Assembly: GCA_007741555.1 (NCBI GenBank) | Contig: CP036526.1 | Location: 310,001-374,000 of the forward strand | Source of the DNA: Stieleria marina | GTDB taxonomy: Bacteria > Planctomycetota > Planctomycetia > Pirellulales > Pirellulaceae | Length of the DNA stretch: 64,000 nt | Direction: 5' to 3' | In this document: positions 1 to 10,700 of the stretch, one piece after another | Position numbering within the stretch: position 1 is the stretch's first letter | Layout: each line of letters starts with the position of its first letter | Position numbers and translations under genes: made by a program | Notes under the pieces: model-generated | Databases searched by the model: none | Told to the model about the DNA's origin: nothing | The model's input: only the letters and a program-made list of their open reading frames with translations

Positions 1-1154
1 AGTCCCTTGACCAACGCGGCGGTGAACCCTTGGACGCGACGAGCAATGTTTCGCAGTCCATCAGGACCGTGATAGACGGCGTAGAACGAATTGATGATCG
101 CCAACAGTGCTTGCGCGGTGCAGATATTGCTGGTCGCTTTGTCCCGTCGAATGTGCTGTTCACGAGTTTGGATCGCCATTCTCAATGCGGGATTGCCGTG
201 CGCGTCTTTGGAAACACCGATGATGCGACCAGGAAGTTTGCGTGCGTGCTGATCGTGGGTAGAGATAAAGGCAGCATGCGGTCCGCCCAAACCCATGGGC
301 ACTCCAAACCGCTGCGCGCTGCCCACGCAAACGTCGGCGCCCCATTCGCCAGGTGGAATAACCACGGTCAGGGCCAGCAGGTCTGCGGCGGCAACGGTGA
401 GACAGCCGTTTGTTTTTGCCTGAGCAGCCAGTTGTTTGTAATCTTCTAGTCGGCCATCGGTCGTGGGATACTGCACGAGCACCCCGCAAAGTCCGCCCTC
501 GCCATGATCGAAATCAATTTCGCTGATCGGGCCGACTTTCAAATCGATGCCCATCCCGGTCGCACGAGTTTGCAGCAATGCGAGTGTTTGAGGGTGACAA
601 TCATCGGCTGCCCAGAAACCATTTTTCTTGTGTCGAGCGATCGATGCGCACATGCCCATCGCTTCGGCCGCAGCGGTTGCTTCATCCAACAAGCTGGCGC
701 CGGCGAGAGGCAGTCCGGTTAAGTCGGCAATCATGGTTTGGAAATTCAGCAGGGCTTCCAAACGTCCTTGTGCAATTTCGGCTTGATAGGGCGTGTACTG
801 CGTGTACCAACCTGGGTTTTCCAATACGTTTCGCAAGATCACAGGTGGGGTGACCGTGCCGGTGTAACCCATTCCGATGCACGAACGATAGACCTTGTTC
901 TTGCCGGCAATCGTTTTCAAACCTTGCAGGAATTCGGCTTCCCCACGCGCTTCGGGGATATCTAGCGGCGTGTTGGACTGAATGTCGCTTGGCACGGTGG
1001 CGTCGGAAAGGGCGTCAAGCGAAGCAAAGCTCAGTGTCTCCAGCATGATGTCGATCTCGCTGGGGGTGGGGCCGATGTGCCGGTGGACAAATCCGTCGAC
1101 AAAGTCCAGGACATTGGCGTCAGTCGAAACATTCGATTGGCGAGTGGCAGTCAT
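1..1154 (-). CDS. gcvP: Glycine dehydrogenase (P protein), N-terminal part, cut by window edge
   Basis: PLP-dependent decarboxylating subunit of the glycine cleavage system, which transfers the aminomethyl group of glycine to lipoylated H protein in the cytoplasm. Only about 384 N-terminal codons are inside the window; the ATG is at 1154 and the gene runs off base 1. The start reads MTATRQSNVSTDANVLDF, followed by RHIGPTPSEIDIML, typical of the full-length single-chain P protein rather than the split GcvPA form. Further family blocks visible are IGMGYTGTVTPPVILRN, NPGWYTQYTPYQAEIAQGR, GFGGPHAAF, PGRIIGVS and TREQHIRRDKATSNICTAQA. The PLP-binding lysine lies in the missing C-terminal half, so it cannot be checked. 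LipA at 34.8 kb supplies the lipoyl group this system needs. The neighbour at 1395 is divergent. Confidence 0.93.
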   Translation of the reverse strand, partial: MTATRQSNVSTDANVLDFVDGFVHRHIGPTPSEIDIMLETLSFASLDALSDATVPSDIQSNTPLDIPEARGEAEFLQGLKTIAGKNKVYRSCIGMGYTGTVTPPVILRNVLENPGWYTQYTPYQAEIAQGRLEALLNFQTMIADLTGLPLAGASLLDEATAAAEAMGMCASIARHKKNGFWAADDCHPQTLALLQTRATGMGIDLKVGPISEIDFDHGEGGLCGVLVQYPTTDGRLEDYKQLAAQAKTNGCLTVAAADLLALTVVIPPGEWGADVCVGSAQRFGVPMGLGGPHAAFISTHDQHARKLPGRIIGVSKDAHGNPALRMAIQTREQHIRRDKATSNICTAQALLAIINSFYAVYHGPDGLRNIARRVQGFTAALVKG

Positions 1155-1394
1155 ACGTCGTTTCCGGCAAAAGGCAGCGTTGGGAAAGGTTCCACGAAGT
1201 CATTCAATTTAGATATGCTCGACGCGATTCGATATCCCTACTGCGGGATTGGCGGTCAAATCGGCCTTGGATGCAAACGTGGTGCAGTAGATTGGCCAAC
1301 GCCACGAGATGAAAACCGTCCGGCGGGCTACTTCATTTGGGAAATGATGGCTACTTTAAGTCGGACTAATTTGAATCTGCGAGAGAGAAAAACA

Positions 1395-2789
1395 ATGGAA
1401 CTGTTCACCATCACATCGGTCGTGATCGCTTTGTCGGCGCTTTTTGGCTACATCAACGTTCGGTTCCTGAAGCTGCCCAACACGATCGGCCTGATGGTGA
1501 TCGCCATCGCATTTACCCTGGTGTTGTTCGCCAGTTCGATGTTTACCAATACCTTTTTGTCAGCGGCAGAACGGCTGGTCGCATTGATCGATTTCAAGAC
1601 GGTCCTGTTGGACATCATGCTCGGGTTTCTGCTGTTCGCGGGAGCGATGCATACGAATTTTGATCAGCTTCGCGTGCAGCGCTGGCCGGTGTTTGTGTTC
1701 TCGACCCTGGGAGTCCTTGCGTCGACGTTTTTGGTTGGCACGTTCGTCTTTTTTGTATTCGGGATGATCGGACTGGAAGTCAAGTTTATTCACTGTCTGT
1801 TATTCGGGGCACTGATATCGCCGACGGATCCCATCGCCGTCTTGGGGATTCTGAAGAAAGCGGGGGTGCCCAAGAAGCTAGAGACCAAGATCGTCGGCGA
1901 ATCACTTTTCAACGACGGCGTCGGCGTGGTGGTGTTTTTGACCATCATGAGTATCGCCACCGGTGGTGCGGCGGATCATGGCAAAGCCGACGTGGTTGGC
2001 GATGACGTGCAGCTGGTTTCGATGTTGGCGGCGGGAGAGGTCGCAACTGATGAAGCTGGACAGATAGAGCACGATGGACATTCAGATTCGAACGGCGGAA
2101 CGACCGTCACCGCCGTCGCGGAGTTGTTTTTGCAAGAAGTTTTGGGAGGTGTCCTGCTGGGGCTAGCACTGGGCTACTTGGTCTATCAGCTGCTGCGAAG
2201 TATCGACGATTACGAGATCGAAGTCCTGATCACACTCGCGTGTGTCATGGGTGGCTATTCGCTTGCACACGCGTTTCACCTTTCTGCACCGCTAGCGATC
2301 GTGGTCGCGGGGTTGATCGTTGGCAACAGTACGGTGCGAGGCACATCAATGAGCGAACAAACCGAGCAGTACGTTGACAAGTTCTGGGAGCTGATGGACA
2401 TGCTGATGAACGCGATCTTGTTTGTGTTGATCGGTCTGGAAATGCTGATTCTGGATATTCGCCCCGAGTACATCGTGGCTTCGATGATCGCGATTGTGAT
2501 CGTGTTGGTCTCGCGTTACTTGTCGCTGCTTGCTCCCGTGCGTTTCTTTTCCAAGCGATTAGATTTTGCGCCGCATACGACGACGATCATGGCGTGGGGG
2601 GGGTTGCGCGGCGGCATTTCAATCGCGCTCGCGCTAAGTTTGCACGACAACATGAACCGCAGTTTGTTTCTGACGGTGACCTACGGTGTCGTCGTCTTTT
2701 CGATCATCGTGCAAGGACTGACGGTCGGCAAATTGGCCAATCGATTGATCGGAAGCGAGCACATGGAAGCCGCCAGCGAGGGGCATTAG
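1395..2789 (+). CDS. CPA1-type Na+/H+ antiporter
   Basis: Inner-membrane cation/proton exchanger of the CPA1 (NhaP/NHE-like) family, 464 residues with about 12 predicted membrane segments. Family motifs visible are LISPTDPIAVLGIL, GESLFNDGVGVVVFLT (the ND pair of the ion site) and MAWGGLRGGISIALAL near the C-terminus. A hydrophilic loop of about 50 residues rich in Gly, Asp and His (roughly residues 190-245) separates two membrane blocks. The open frame extends upstream to 1077, but the upstream part reads antisense into gcvP. The ATG at 1395 has a purine-rich GAGAGAG element upstream and begins directly with the first membrane helix, so I take it as the start. A role in sodium or pH homeostasis fits a marine planctomycete but is an inference. 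Confidence 0.9.
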   Translation: MELFTITSVVIALSALFGYINVRFLKLPNTIGLMVIAIAFTLVLFASSMFTNTFLSAAERLVALIDFKTVLLDIMLGFLLFAGAMHTNFDQLRVQRWPVFVFSTLGVLASTFLVGTFVFFVFGMIGLEVKFIHCLLFGALISPTDPIAVLGILKKAGVPKKLETKIVGESLFNDGVGVVVFLTIMSIATGGAADHGKADVVGDDVQLVSMLAAGEVATDEAGQIEHDGHSDSNGGTTVTAVAELFLQEVLGGVLLGLALGYLVYQLLRSIDDYEIEVLITLACVMGGYSLAHAFHLSAPLAIVVAGLIVGNSTVRGTSMSEQTEQYVDKFWELMDMLMNAILFVLIGLEMLILDIRPEYIVASMIAIVIVLVSRYLSLLAPVRFFSKRLDFAPHTTTIMAWGGLRGGISIALALSLHDNMNRSLFLTVTYGVVVFSIIVQGLTVGKLANRLIGSEHMEAASEGH

Positions 2790-2842
2790 CGAGAGGCATT
2801 GGTTCGTTGCTGCGACGCTCTGTGGCGGAGTGCCGATCGGGT

Positions 2843-2862
2843 GCCTTGCGTTTTGACAAGGC
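2843..2862. terminator. Possible weak bidirectional terminator
   Basis: A 6-bp stem, GCCTTG paired with CAAGGC, encloses an 8-nt loop and is followed by TTT on the plus strand. It lies in the 88-bp gap between the convergent antiporter and SRPBCC genes. The stem is short and the T-run weak. Confidence 0.3.
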
Positions 2863-2877
2863 TTTAGAAGAGTAGGG

Positions 2878-3321
2878 CTACGTCGTTTCCAACTGTTGCT
2901 TGAGGGTTTCAAAGTCCTTTTGCAAAGCGCGGCGACCGATGCCTTTGAAGAGCCAGCCGGCGGTGAGAAACACGACTTTCAATGCGATGCTTTTAGGCAA
3001 TACTCTGCTTTCTTGGGTGACTTCGGTGCGGTAGCCCATGTTTTCAAAGCGGTATTCGACGTCGATATCGAATGCGTCGCCCTTTAGAAACGATCGTGCG
3101 ACACTGGGGCGATTCCAACGTGTGACTTCGCCGCGGAAGATCATTTCTTGTCCGTTCTCTTCGGTCACCATCCGAAACGTGGTGCCAACACCGCCGCCGT
3201 TTTTCTCCTCGATCACTTCGTCCGAAACAATGCTCTTGCTCCACTGGTCCGCGTGGTTGAGCGTGTAGTCAAAGACCTCCTCGGCAGGTCGGTCGATGAT
3301 GACGCTTAGTTGAGTTCGCAT
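2878..3321 (-). CDS. SRPBCC (START-like) family protein
   Basis: Small 147-residue protein with the helix-grip fold pattern of the SRPBCC/polyketide-cyclase superfamily. It starts with a beta strand and the family-typical phrase IDRPAEEVFDY, has an alternating strand-rich middle (FRMVTEENGQEMIFRGEV) and ends with a long amphipathic helix (KDFETLKQQLE). Such proteins bind hydrophobic ligands or act as cyclases, but the ligand cannot be read from sequence. No signal peptide, so probably cytoplasmic. It is 21 bp upstream-adjacent to nothing on its own strand except the DUF1501 gene, whose upstream end is further away, so I treat it as a separate unit. The gene is convergent with the antiporter. 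Confidence 0.8.
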   Translation of the reverse strand: MRTQLSVIIDRPAEEVFDYTLNHADQWSKSIVSDEVIEEKNGGGVGTTFRMVTEENGQEMIFRGEVTRWNRPSVARSFLKGDAFDIDVEYRFENMGYRTEVTQESRVLPKSIALKVVFLTAGWLFKGIGRRALQKDFETLKQQLETT

Positions 3322-3342
3322 AGGTTTGCTTTAAGGAACGGA

Positions 3343-4797
3343 TCAAGCACTTAGGATTTCGCGAATCACATCGCCGTGAACGTCAGTCAGCCGCCGGTCC
3401 AATCCGTTGTGATACCAATTCAGTTTGGTGTGGTCGAATCCTAGCAGGTGCAGCACGGTGGCGTAGTAGTCCCAGACCGTTGTCGGGTTGGTTTCGGCCC
3501 GTCGACCAAACGAATCGGTGGCACCGTAATTGGTCGCGCCCTTCACGCCGGCACCCATCATCCAGCAAGTGAACCCGTCGGGATTGTGATCGCGTCCGGC
3601 AGTACCGGCTTGATGGGTTGGCATGCGTCCGAATTCCGTGGTCCATAGCACCAGTGTGTCGTCCAGTAGGCCGCTCTTTTTTAGATCCGTCAGCAACGCG
3701 GCGGTCGGCTGATCAAATATCGGGCAATGCCGTTCGTAGTCAGCCTTGAGTGTCTTGTGAGCGTCCCAATTAAGGAGTCCGTCGACGCCTGAGGCGCGTG
3801 AGGCACAATAGAGATTGACGTATCGAACGCCGCGTTCCAGCAATCGTCTGGCCAGCAAGCAGTTTCTTGCGTAAGCCGCTTTCAATTGGTTGGCATCATC
3901 GGTTCCGTACATGCGATGTGTTGACGCTGATTCGGATTGCAACTCCGAAACTTCGGGGGCGGACAACTGCATTCGCGCGGAAAGTTGATAGGCGGCCACG
4001 CGAGCCTGCAAATCGGATTCGCCCGGGTTGGCTACTGCGAAGCGACGATTGAGGCGGTCAAGCAAATCACGCGACGCCGTTTCTTCGGCCGCGCTAACAC
4101 TTTGCGGTCGGAGCAGGTTGCGGATCGGTTGTTGATGACTGAGCTCGATTGCCTGATGTCGGGCGGGCAAAAAACCGTTGGACCAGTTGGCTTTCCCGTT
4201 GGGCGGTTCGCCGCGGATATCGGGAATCGCAACGTACGCCGGCAAGTTTTCGTTTTCGCTGCCCAGCGCGTAACTGGTCCATGCGCCGGCGCTGGGGAAT
4301 CCTTCGGTGTCGTGACCTGTATTGACAAACACACATCCCGGCCCGTGGGTGTTCGTCTTGCTATGCATCGCATGACAAAAGGCAATGTCGTCGACGTGCC
4401 GCGACATGTGCGGCAACATCGTGCTGATGGCTTTGCCGGATTCGCCTGCGGGCGCGAATGGCCAGGGGCTCTTCATCAAGTTGCCGTTTTTGCCTTGGAA
4501 CGAAGAGAAGCCTTCTTCGCCCGGCAACGGCTTGCCGTGCCATTTGTCGAGCTCCGGTTTGTGTTCCCACAGATCCATGTGCGACGCCGCGCCCGGACAA
4601 AAAATCTGCAGCACCCGCTTTGCCTTTGCAGCATGATGGGTTTGTCCTTGCTGCCAGTCGGCATTCGCGTCAGTTGCCAATAGTTGCGTCAGTCCGGTCG
4701 CAGCTAGGCCGGTGTAGATGTTGCCAAAGAAACCACGGCGACTGTTCTGCAGGCGACCAGTGCTATTGGGCGGATGGTCGGAAGTGCTACCGAACAT
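3343..4797 (-). CDS. DUF1501 family exported protein
   Basis: 484-residue DUF1501 protein, a sulfatase-fold-related family found in great number in planctomycetes, nearly always beside a DUF1549/DUF1553 protein as here. The N-terminus carries a Tat-like RRGFFGN motif followed by a hydrophobic stretch, so export is likely. Family blocks include QIFCPGAASHMDLWEHKPELD, HSKTNTHGPGCVF, PSAGAWTSYALGS, ERGVRYVNLY and TEFGRMPTHQ, AGTAGRDHNPDGFTCWM close to the C-terminus, which resemble alkaline-phosphatase-superfamily metal-site motifs. The ATG overlaps the stop of the upstream PSD1 gene by 11 nt, a clear sign of one operon and translational coupling. The biochemical function of the family is not established. 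Confidence 0.9.
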   Translation of the reverse strand: MFGSTSDHPPNSTGRLQNSRRGFFGNIYTGLAATGLTQLLATDANADWQQGQTHHAAKAKRVLQIFCPGAASHMDLWEHKPELDKWHGKPLPGEEGFSSFQGKNGNLMKSPWPFAPAGESGKAISTMLPHMSRHVDDIAFCHAMHSKTNTHGPGCVFVNTGHDTEGFPSAGAWTSYALGSENENLPAYVAIPDIRGEPPNGKANWSNGFLPARHQAIELSHQQPIRNLLRPQSVSAAEETASRDLLDRLNRRFAVANPGESDLQARVAAYQLSARMQLSAPEVSELQSESASTHRMYGTDDANQLKAAYARNCLLARRLLERGVRYVNLYCASRASGVDGLLNWDAHKTLKADYERHCPIFDQPTAALLTDLKKSGLLDDTLVLWTTEFGRMPTHQAGTAGRDHNPDGFTCWMMGAGVKGATNYGATDSFGRRAETNPTTVWDYYATVLHLLGFDHTKLNWYHNGLDRRLTDVHGDVIREILSA

Positions 4798-7741
4798 GAA
4801 TTAGCTCGCTCGTGTTGAGGATCACTCGGCAAAGTGCACGGAGTGAGTGTTGGGCAACCAATTCGGTGCAATCAATGACTTCCTGCTGGTTGGGATCGCG
4901 TCCGTACGCTATACGAAATGCTCGTTCGATTTGTTGGCGTGGAACCGTCGTTTCAGCTTCCAAACGCTTGGCAAAAAAATCGGACATGTCCAAAGTGAAT
5001 TGGTGATTGAGCGTCGTAAGTGCTTGAAGCGGCGTCGTTGTTTCGGCGCGACGTGCCGCGGAAAAAGCACAGTCAGGCTGATCAAAATCCGTCATCAAAT
5101 CCGTTCGCGCGGCGCGTGCGTTTTGATGATACACAGCGCGGCGGTACGTTTCGGGGCCATGGCTATCACGCGGAACATAGGTCGCCACGTTGTCTTGCAG
5201 GTAGTGGTAGAGCCGAAATCCGGGACCACCCAATTTTGTGTCCAGTTTGCCCGAGATCATTAGCATCGTGTCGCGAATTTCTTCGGCTGACAGACGGCGT
5301 GGAAGAAACCTCCAAAGCATTCGCGAATCCGCATCCACTTGCGCCGATGACGCGGAGTACACGCTGGATTGGCGGTAAGTTTGCGACATCATGATCTGCT
5401 TATGAATCGGCTTGAGTCGCCACTTGGCCGCGATCAATTCGTTGGCCAGGTGATCCAGCAATTTGGGATGCGACGGTTGACCGCCCATGTAGCCAAAGTC
5501 GTTGGGGGTGCTGACAATTCCAGTGCCAAAATGGTAATGCCAGAGTCGATTGGCAATCACTCGCGGAGTCAGCGGATTGGCGTCGTCGGTCATCCACTGG
5601 GCAAGCCGAACGCGCCGGTCAGCTTCGCTGGCGTTGTCATCTAACTGATAGGTTTCGACCGTATCGGCCAGCATCGACAAACTTGATGGCAGGACGACTT
5701 CGCCTTTGCGTTGTGGGCTGCCGCCGATGAAGATATGGAAAGGGCCTTGGGCATCTTTGGCAACATGGTTGCCGACCCAGGCCGAAGGAAGCCGTGGAAC
5801 GTCGGCAATTTGACGGCTGAGCTTGCGGATTTTTTGGTTCAGTTGCACGAGCGATCGACGATCATCGGGCGTTGTTTCGATCTGTCGCAGTCGGTGGTTG
5901 CGATGGGCGTCGTTGGCGGCTTGGCGATCGTGCCCATTGGCGACTTCCGTCCACATCTCACCATCATCGGAGACTTCGATCCGATAGTCGGCGACAAAGA
6001 CAAATTTTCGATGCTCCGGTATGTCTTCGTCTTTGGCACTCGAAAACACCACGCGATCGATCTTGGTCGGTTCGGCCAGTTTTACCGTCAAGTGATTGCT
6101 TGCGGAAATAAATCGTTCGCCTGATTTACCGTCGATCGCTAGATGCGGTCCGTACGCTCCGGGAAAGTCCTTGATTTCGCGGCTCGGCCCGCTGGCTACG
6201 GCGCCACTGGATGCTAATGCAACGTTTCGCGGTGCTGATGTTTTGTCCTGGGGAGTCCAGATTTGGAATTCATCAATGCGAAAACCATTTCCTGTCGCGG
6301 GGTTGATATCCTGGCTCTGGCAAAGAATCCGAACGTACTGCGTCGTGATGGGATCGAACGTCTCCGTGGTGCCAGCGCGATTGGGTTGGGGACGAATCCA
6401 CTTGGCGGCGTGTTGGTCGCCTTGCGAGTTGATTCGTTGCTGGATCGCATCATCGATTTGCTTTTTTTGTTTTTCCAGCTCGGCTTTCTTGTCGTTCAGC
6501 GGTGCCACTATCGCGTCGCGATCGCGTTTTGCATCGGGAGTGGTGATCACGCGACTGCCGTGACGTGTACCTCCCAAGGTTGCGTACAGCCGGTAGTAGT
6601 CGGACTGCAAAATCGGATCAAATTTGTGATTGTGGCATCGCGCGCAGCCAACGGTCAGACCCAAGAATGCTTCGCTGGTTGCACGAATCATTTCGTCAAT
6701 CGTGTTGGCCCGAATCTGTGCGATTTGATCGGCATCTTGATTGCCGACGTTGTCGTAAGGTCCAGCGACCAAGAACGCCGATCCGATTTCGATATCAAAA
6801 TCTCCCTGGCCGATTACGTCACCAGCCAAGTGTTCGGTCAGCATCTGGTCAAACGGCTTGTCTTGATTGAATGAATCGATGACGTAGTCGCGGAAGGGCC
6901 ACAGGTCATTGATCAAAATATTGCGTTCAAACCCGTTGCTCTCGCCAAAACGAACGACGTCCAGCCAATGTCGCCCCCATCGTTGTCCGTAGTGGGGCGA
7001 CGCAAGGAGACGATCGATTAGCAATTCATAGGCGTCATCGGATTGGTCCGCAACGAACCGATCAATTTCGTCGGACGTCGGCGGCAGACCGGTCAAATCG
7101 TACGTCGCGCGGCGAATCAATGTCCGTCGATCGGCTGGCGGATTTCGGGTCAAGTCAGCTTGTTGCAGCACGTCATCGACAAAGTCATCAATCGTTGCCT
7201 GCGGCGATGGTTGGGCGAGGGGTTGCAGGGACCACCAAGTGGAATCGGCTTTTGATTTTTCCGTGATCGTTCTTCCGTCTGGCCAGTTCGCTTGGCCGAG
7301 GACCCAGTCGCGAACCGTTTGCACTTCGTGTTCGTTTAGAGGGGGAGCGTCTTTTGGCATCGATTGATCGGGGCCAGCGATGACCGCTAGCAGCGTGCTG
7401 TATTGATCGCCAGCTTCGACCATTCCGGTGTCGAAAAACGCTTCGCGATCATCGATCCGAAAATCTCCTTTGACATTGTTCTCGTTGTGACACCGCACAC
7501 AGTGTTCGGTAAAGATCGCATCAACCTCGTCGAAACCTGCCGTTCGGCTTGCGGCGGGTGTCGTCGCGGAACTTTCTTGCGCTGCTTTAGAGGGAGTTTC
7601 ACGGGGCGTTTCCGAGGGGGGAGCTGGTGGTGATTCCGCCAGAGCGGACGCGCCCGTGACGATCGCCAGCCAAAGGGGCGTTAACGCGATCAATCGCTTC
7701 GTAAAAAACATCGGTTTCACTTTTACACATCGAGTTTGCAT
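4787..7741 (-). CDS. PSCyt1-PSCyt2(DUF1549)-PSD1(DUF1553) cytochrome protein
   Basis: Large exported protein of the planctomycete-specific PSD1 type, 984 residues. Order of parts: signal peptide (about 11-37), a c-type heme site CVRCH at residues 81-85, the DUF1549 block (about 185-390) with a second CARCH at 366-370, a coiled segment, a discoidin-like (F5/8 type C) insert at about 470-610, and a DUF1553 block from about 690 to the end. Two CxxCH motifs imply covalent heme and thus work outside the cytoplasm. An internal ATG at 7711 gives a more compact signal peptide and is an equally possible start. It is the first gene of a two-gene operon with the DUF1501 gene and is divergent from the 1661-residue fusion at 7791. 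Function is unproven; carbohydrate binding plus electron transfer is the usual guess. Confidence 0.9.
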   Translation of the reverse strand: MQTRCVKVKPMFFTKRLIALTPLWLAIVTGASALAESPPAPPSETPRETPSKAAQESSATTPAASRTAGFDEVDAIFTEHCVRCHNENNVKGDFRIDDREAFFDTGMVEAGDQYSTLLAVIAGPDQSMPKDAPPLNEHEVQTVRDWVLGQANWPDGRTITEKSKADSTWWSLQPLAQPSPQATIDDFVDDVLQQADLTRNPPADRRTLIRRATYDLTGLPPTSDEIDRFVADQSDDAYELLIDRLLASPHYGQRWGRHWLDVVRFGESNGFERNILINDLWPFRDYVIDSFNQDKPFDQMLTEHLAGDVIGQGDFDIEIGSAFLVAGPYDNVGNQDADQIAQIRANTIDEMIRATSEAFLGLTVGCARCHNHKFDPILQSDYYRLYATLGGTRHGSRVITTPDAKRDRDAIVAPLNDKKAELEKQKKQIDDAIQQRINSQGDQHAAKWIRPQPNRAGTTETFDPITTQYVRILCQSQDINPATGNGFRIDEFQIWTPQDKTSAPRNVALASSGAVASGPSREIKDFPGAYGPHLAIDGKSGERFISASNHLTVKLAEPTKIDRVVFSSAKDEDIPEHRKFVFVADYRIEVSDDGEMWTEVANGHDRQAANDAHRNHRLRQIETTPDDRRSLVQLNQKIRKLSRQIADVPRLPSAWVGNHVAKDAQGPFHIFIGGSPQRKGEVVLPSSLSMLADTVETYQLDDNASEADRRVRLAQWMTDDANPLTPRVIANRLWHYHFGTGIVSTPNDFGYMGGQPSHPKLLDHLANELIAAKWRLKPIHKQIMMSQTYRQSSVYSASSAQVDADSRMLWRFLPRRLSAEEIRDTMLMISGKLDTKLGGPGFRLYHYLQDNVATYVPRDSHGPETYRRAVYHQNARAARTDLMTDFDQPDCAFSAARRAETTTPLQALTTLNHQFTLDMSDFFAKRLEAETTVPRQQIERAFRIAYGRDPNQQEVIDCTELVAQHSLRALCRVILNTSELIHVR

Positions 7742-7790
7742 CTAGGTATTGTAGTGGCCTCGAAACACACTTTCTTGCTCGGAGCCAACC

Positions 7791-10700
7791 ATGCCGCGAC
7801 CGTTTGTTGCGATCTTTTTGATCTTGATGTTCTTTGCCACAGCGATTGCTCAAGAAACCACTTTGCCGACGGACCAAAAAGATTTTCATCTTTTCCTGCT
7901 GGTCGGGCAGTCCAACATGGCTGGGCGCGGGAAAGTTACCGATTCGGATCGCCAACCTGTCGATCGTGTTTTGATGCTGAACAAAGCGAACCAATGGGTT
8001 CCGGCGGTCGATCCCCTGCATTTTGACAAACCCAACATCGTCGGCGTCGGACCGGGACGAAGTTTTGCGTTGCGTTACGCTCAAGCACACCCAGGTGCCA
8101 CGGTAGGACTGATCCCTTGTGCAGTAGGCGGGTCGCCGATCGCGGCTTGGGAACCAGGCGGCTACCACGAAAGCACCAAGACGCATCCTTATGACGACAT
8201 GTTGCCTCGGCTGAAAGCCGCGATGCCGTCAGGCACCGTCAAAGGCATTTTGTGGCATCAGGGCGAATCTGATTCAAAGCCCCAATTGGCTCGTGTCTAC
8301 GAATCCAAACTCCATACTCTGATCAAACGACTTCGTAATGAGATCGGTAACTCGTCGGTCCCATTCCTGGCGGGCCAGTTGGGGAAATTCAGCGAACGAC
8401 CCTGGGACGAAAACAAACGCAGAGTCGACGCGGTTCATCAATCGTTGCCCAAGCAGATTCCTGCGACGGAGTTTGTCTCCTCCGACGGGCTGGATCACAA
8501 AGGCGATAACGTGCATTTCAGCGCTGCGGCGGCAAAAGAGCTTGGTCAACGCTACGCAGCTGCCTATGCAAAAATCATCGAGCGTCAGTCTGATCTTGAA
8601 TGGAAGGACGGCGACCGTGTGGTGCTATTGGGCGACGGGCTGATCGAACAAGAACAGTATTTTGGGTGGATCGAAGTCATGCTGACCATGGCGTTCGCCG
8701 ATCGCGAGATGACGTTTCGCAATCTTGGTTGGAGCGCGGACACGCCAGCGGGTGATTCCCGCTTTGGGCTGAGTCTATTGCAAGCTGGACGCGAGCCAGT
8801 TGACGAAGGGTTCAATCAGTTGGTCAAACAAATTGAGTTGACCAAGCCGACCGTAGTTGTGTTTGGGTACGGCATGGCGAGTTCACTCGAAGGCGGGCCA
8901 ACCGGTGTTGACGAATTTCAAGCCAGCTTTGACCGGTTGATTGCTGCGATCAAGAAAGTGTCGCCGAAAGTGCGTTTCGTATTTCTTTCGCCGATTGATC
9001 GCATTGACGGCGACGTGCATGGCGGAGTGATCCCGCAGTACAGCGATGCGATTGAAAAGATCGCCCAGCAAAACGACAGTCCTTTTGTTGATCTTACCGG
9101 CACTGCCTCGAGTGCAGGGAAGCGAAAAGACCCGATCCACTTGAGCGAACTGGGGTATCGCGCCGCGGCGTCTGCGATTCAGGCTCAGCTTGGACTGAAA
9201 AGTGACTGGCAGAACAATGATTCCATCGAAACGCTTCGAGACGTCATCTTACGTAAGAACGTTTGGTGGTTTCACCGATCGCGTCCAGCCAACATGGCCT
9301 ATGTGTTTGGTTTTCGAAAACGCGAACAAGGCCAAAATGCCGTTGAGATTCCAAAGTTCGATGACTTGATCGCCGAAGAGGAAAAACAGATCGCTTTGCT
9401 GCGGACGTCTAAGCCAACGGCACTTCCCGAAAAGTTGTCGCGAACCGAATCAAAGTTTGCGAAGTTCAGCGAGCAACCAACGCCCGAATTTACGACTGGC
9501 AAAGATTTGGAAGTCACGCTTTGGGCCGAGAACCCACAGCTGAATAAACCGATCCAAATGAATTTTGATCCGCAGGGTCGCTTGTGGATCGCCAGCAGCG
9601 AAGCGTATCCGATGATCGAAGTAGGGCAGGCTGCACCGGACAAGATTTTAATCCTCGAAGACACGAACGGTGACGGAACGTCCGACAAGTCGACGGTGTT
9701 TGCGGACGGACTATTGATCCCCACGGGAGTGATCCCCGGCGATGGTGGTTGTTATGTTGCGCAGAGCACTGATCTGTTGTTTCTGAAAGACACCGATGGC
9801 GACGGCAAAGCGGATGTCAAGAAACGCGTGCTTAGCGGTTTTGGCACCGAAGACACCCACCACAATTTGCATACGCTGGTTTGGGGACCGGACGGTCGGT
9901 TGTACATGAACCAGTCGGTTTACACGCGGACCGATGCGGAAACGGCTCGCGGAGTGATGCGTCTGAAAGCTGGGGGAGGTTTTCGCTACAACCCCGCGAC
10001 GATGCGGATGGAAGTGGTGTTTCGTGGACTTTGGAATCCTTGGGGGCATCAGTTTGACGCCTACGGGCAGTCGTTTTTGTCCGATGGTGCCGGGTTCGCG
10101 GGTTTGGCTTATGCGTTTCCAGGGGCAGCATTTAATCCAACGCCCAAGGCTCGTCGTGTGCTGGATTTGATCAGCCCGGGCAGCTACCCCAAGTTTTGTT
10201 CGGCCGAAATCATTCATGGCGATTCTTATCCGCCTGAGTGGCAAGGTTCGATCGTGACCTGTGACTTTCGTGCAAATCGTGTGACGCGTTTCAGCTTGGC
10301 AGAGCAAGACGCAGGTTTTGTCACCAAGCAGGAAGACGACTTACTGCGCACGTCCGCAGCTACGTTCCGACCAATCGATGTCAAGCAAGGTCCCGATGGA
10401 GCACTCTACATCGCCGACTGGTCGAACCCTATCATCAACCACGGCGAAGTTGACTTTCGTGATGAACGTCGCGACCGTTGGCATGGACGCATTTGGCGAG
10501 TCAGTTGGAAAGGAGCTAAGAAGCAGCCGGTCCAAGACTTTACTCAGCTGGGCAATGAAAAACTATTTGCAAATTTGACCGATGGCGACCGCTACGTGCG
10601 CGATCAATCGCGTCGTGTCCTGCTGGAACGCAAATCGCAAATTGTCGACAAAGTTCACCAATGGAGCGAAGCTTCGTCCGACGAGTTTTCCTTGTTGCAA

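Noticed and set aside
3937-4683. 248-residue plus-strand frame opposite DUF1501
   Set aside because: Antisense shadow of a well-supported gene.
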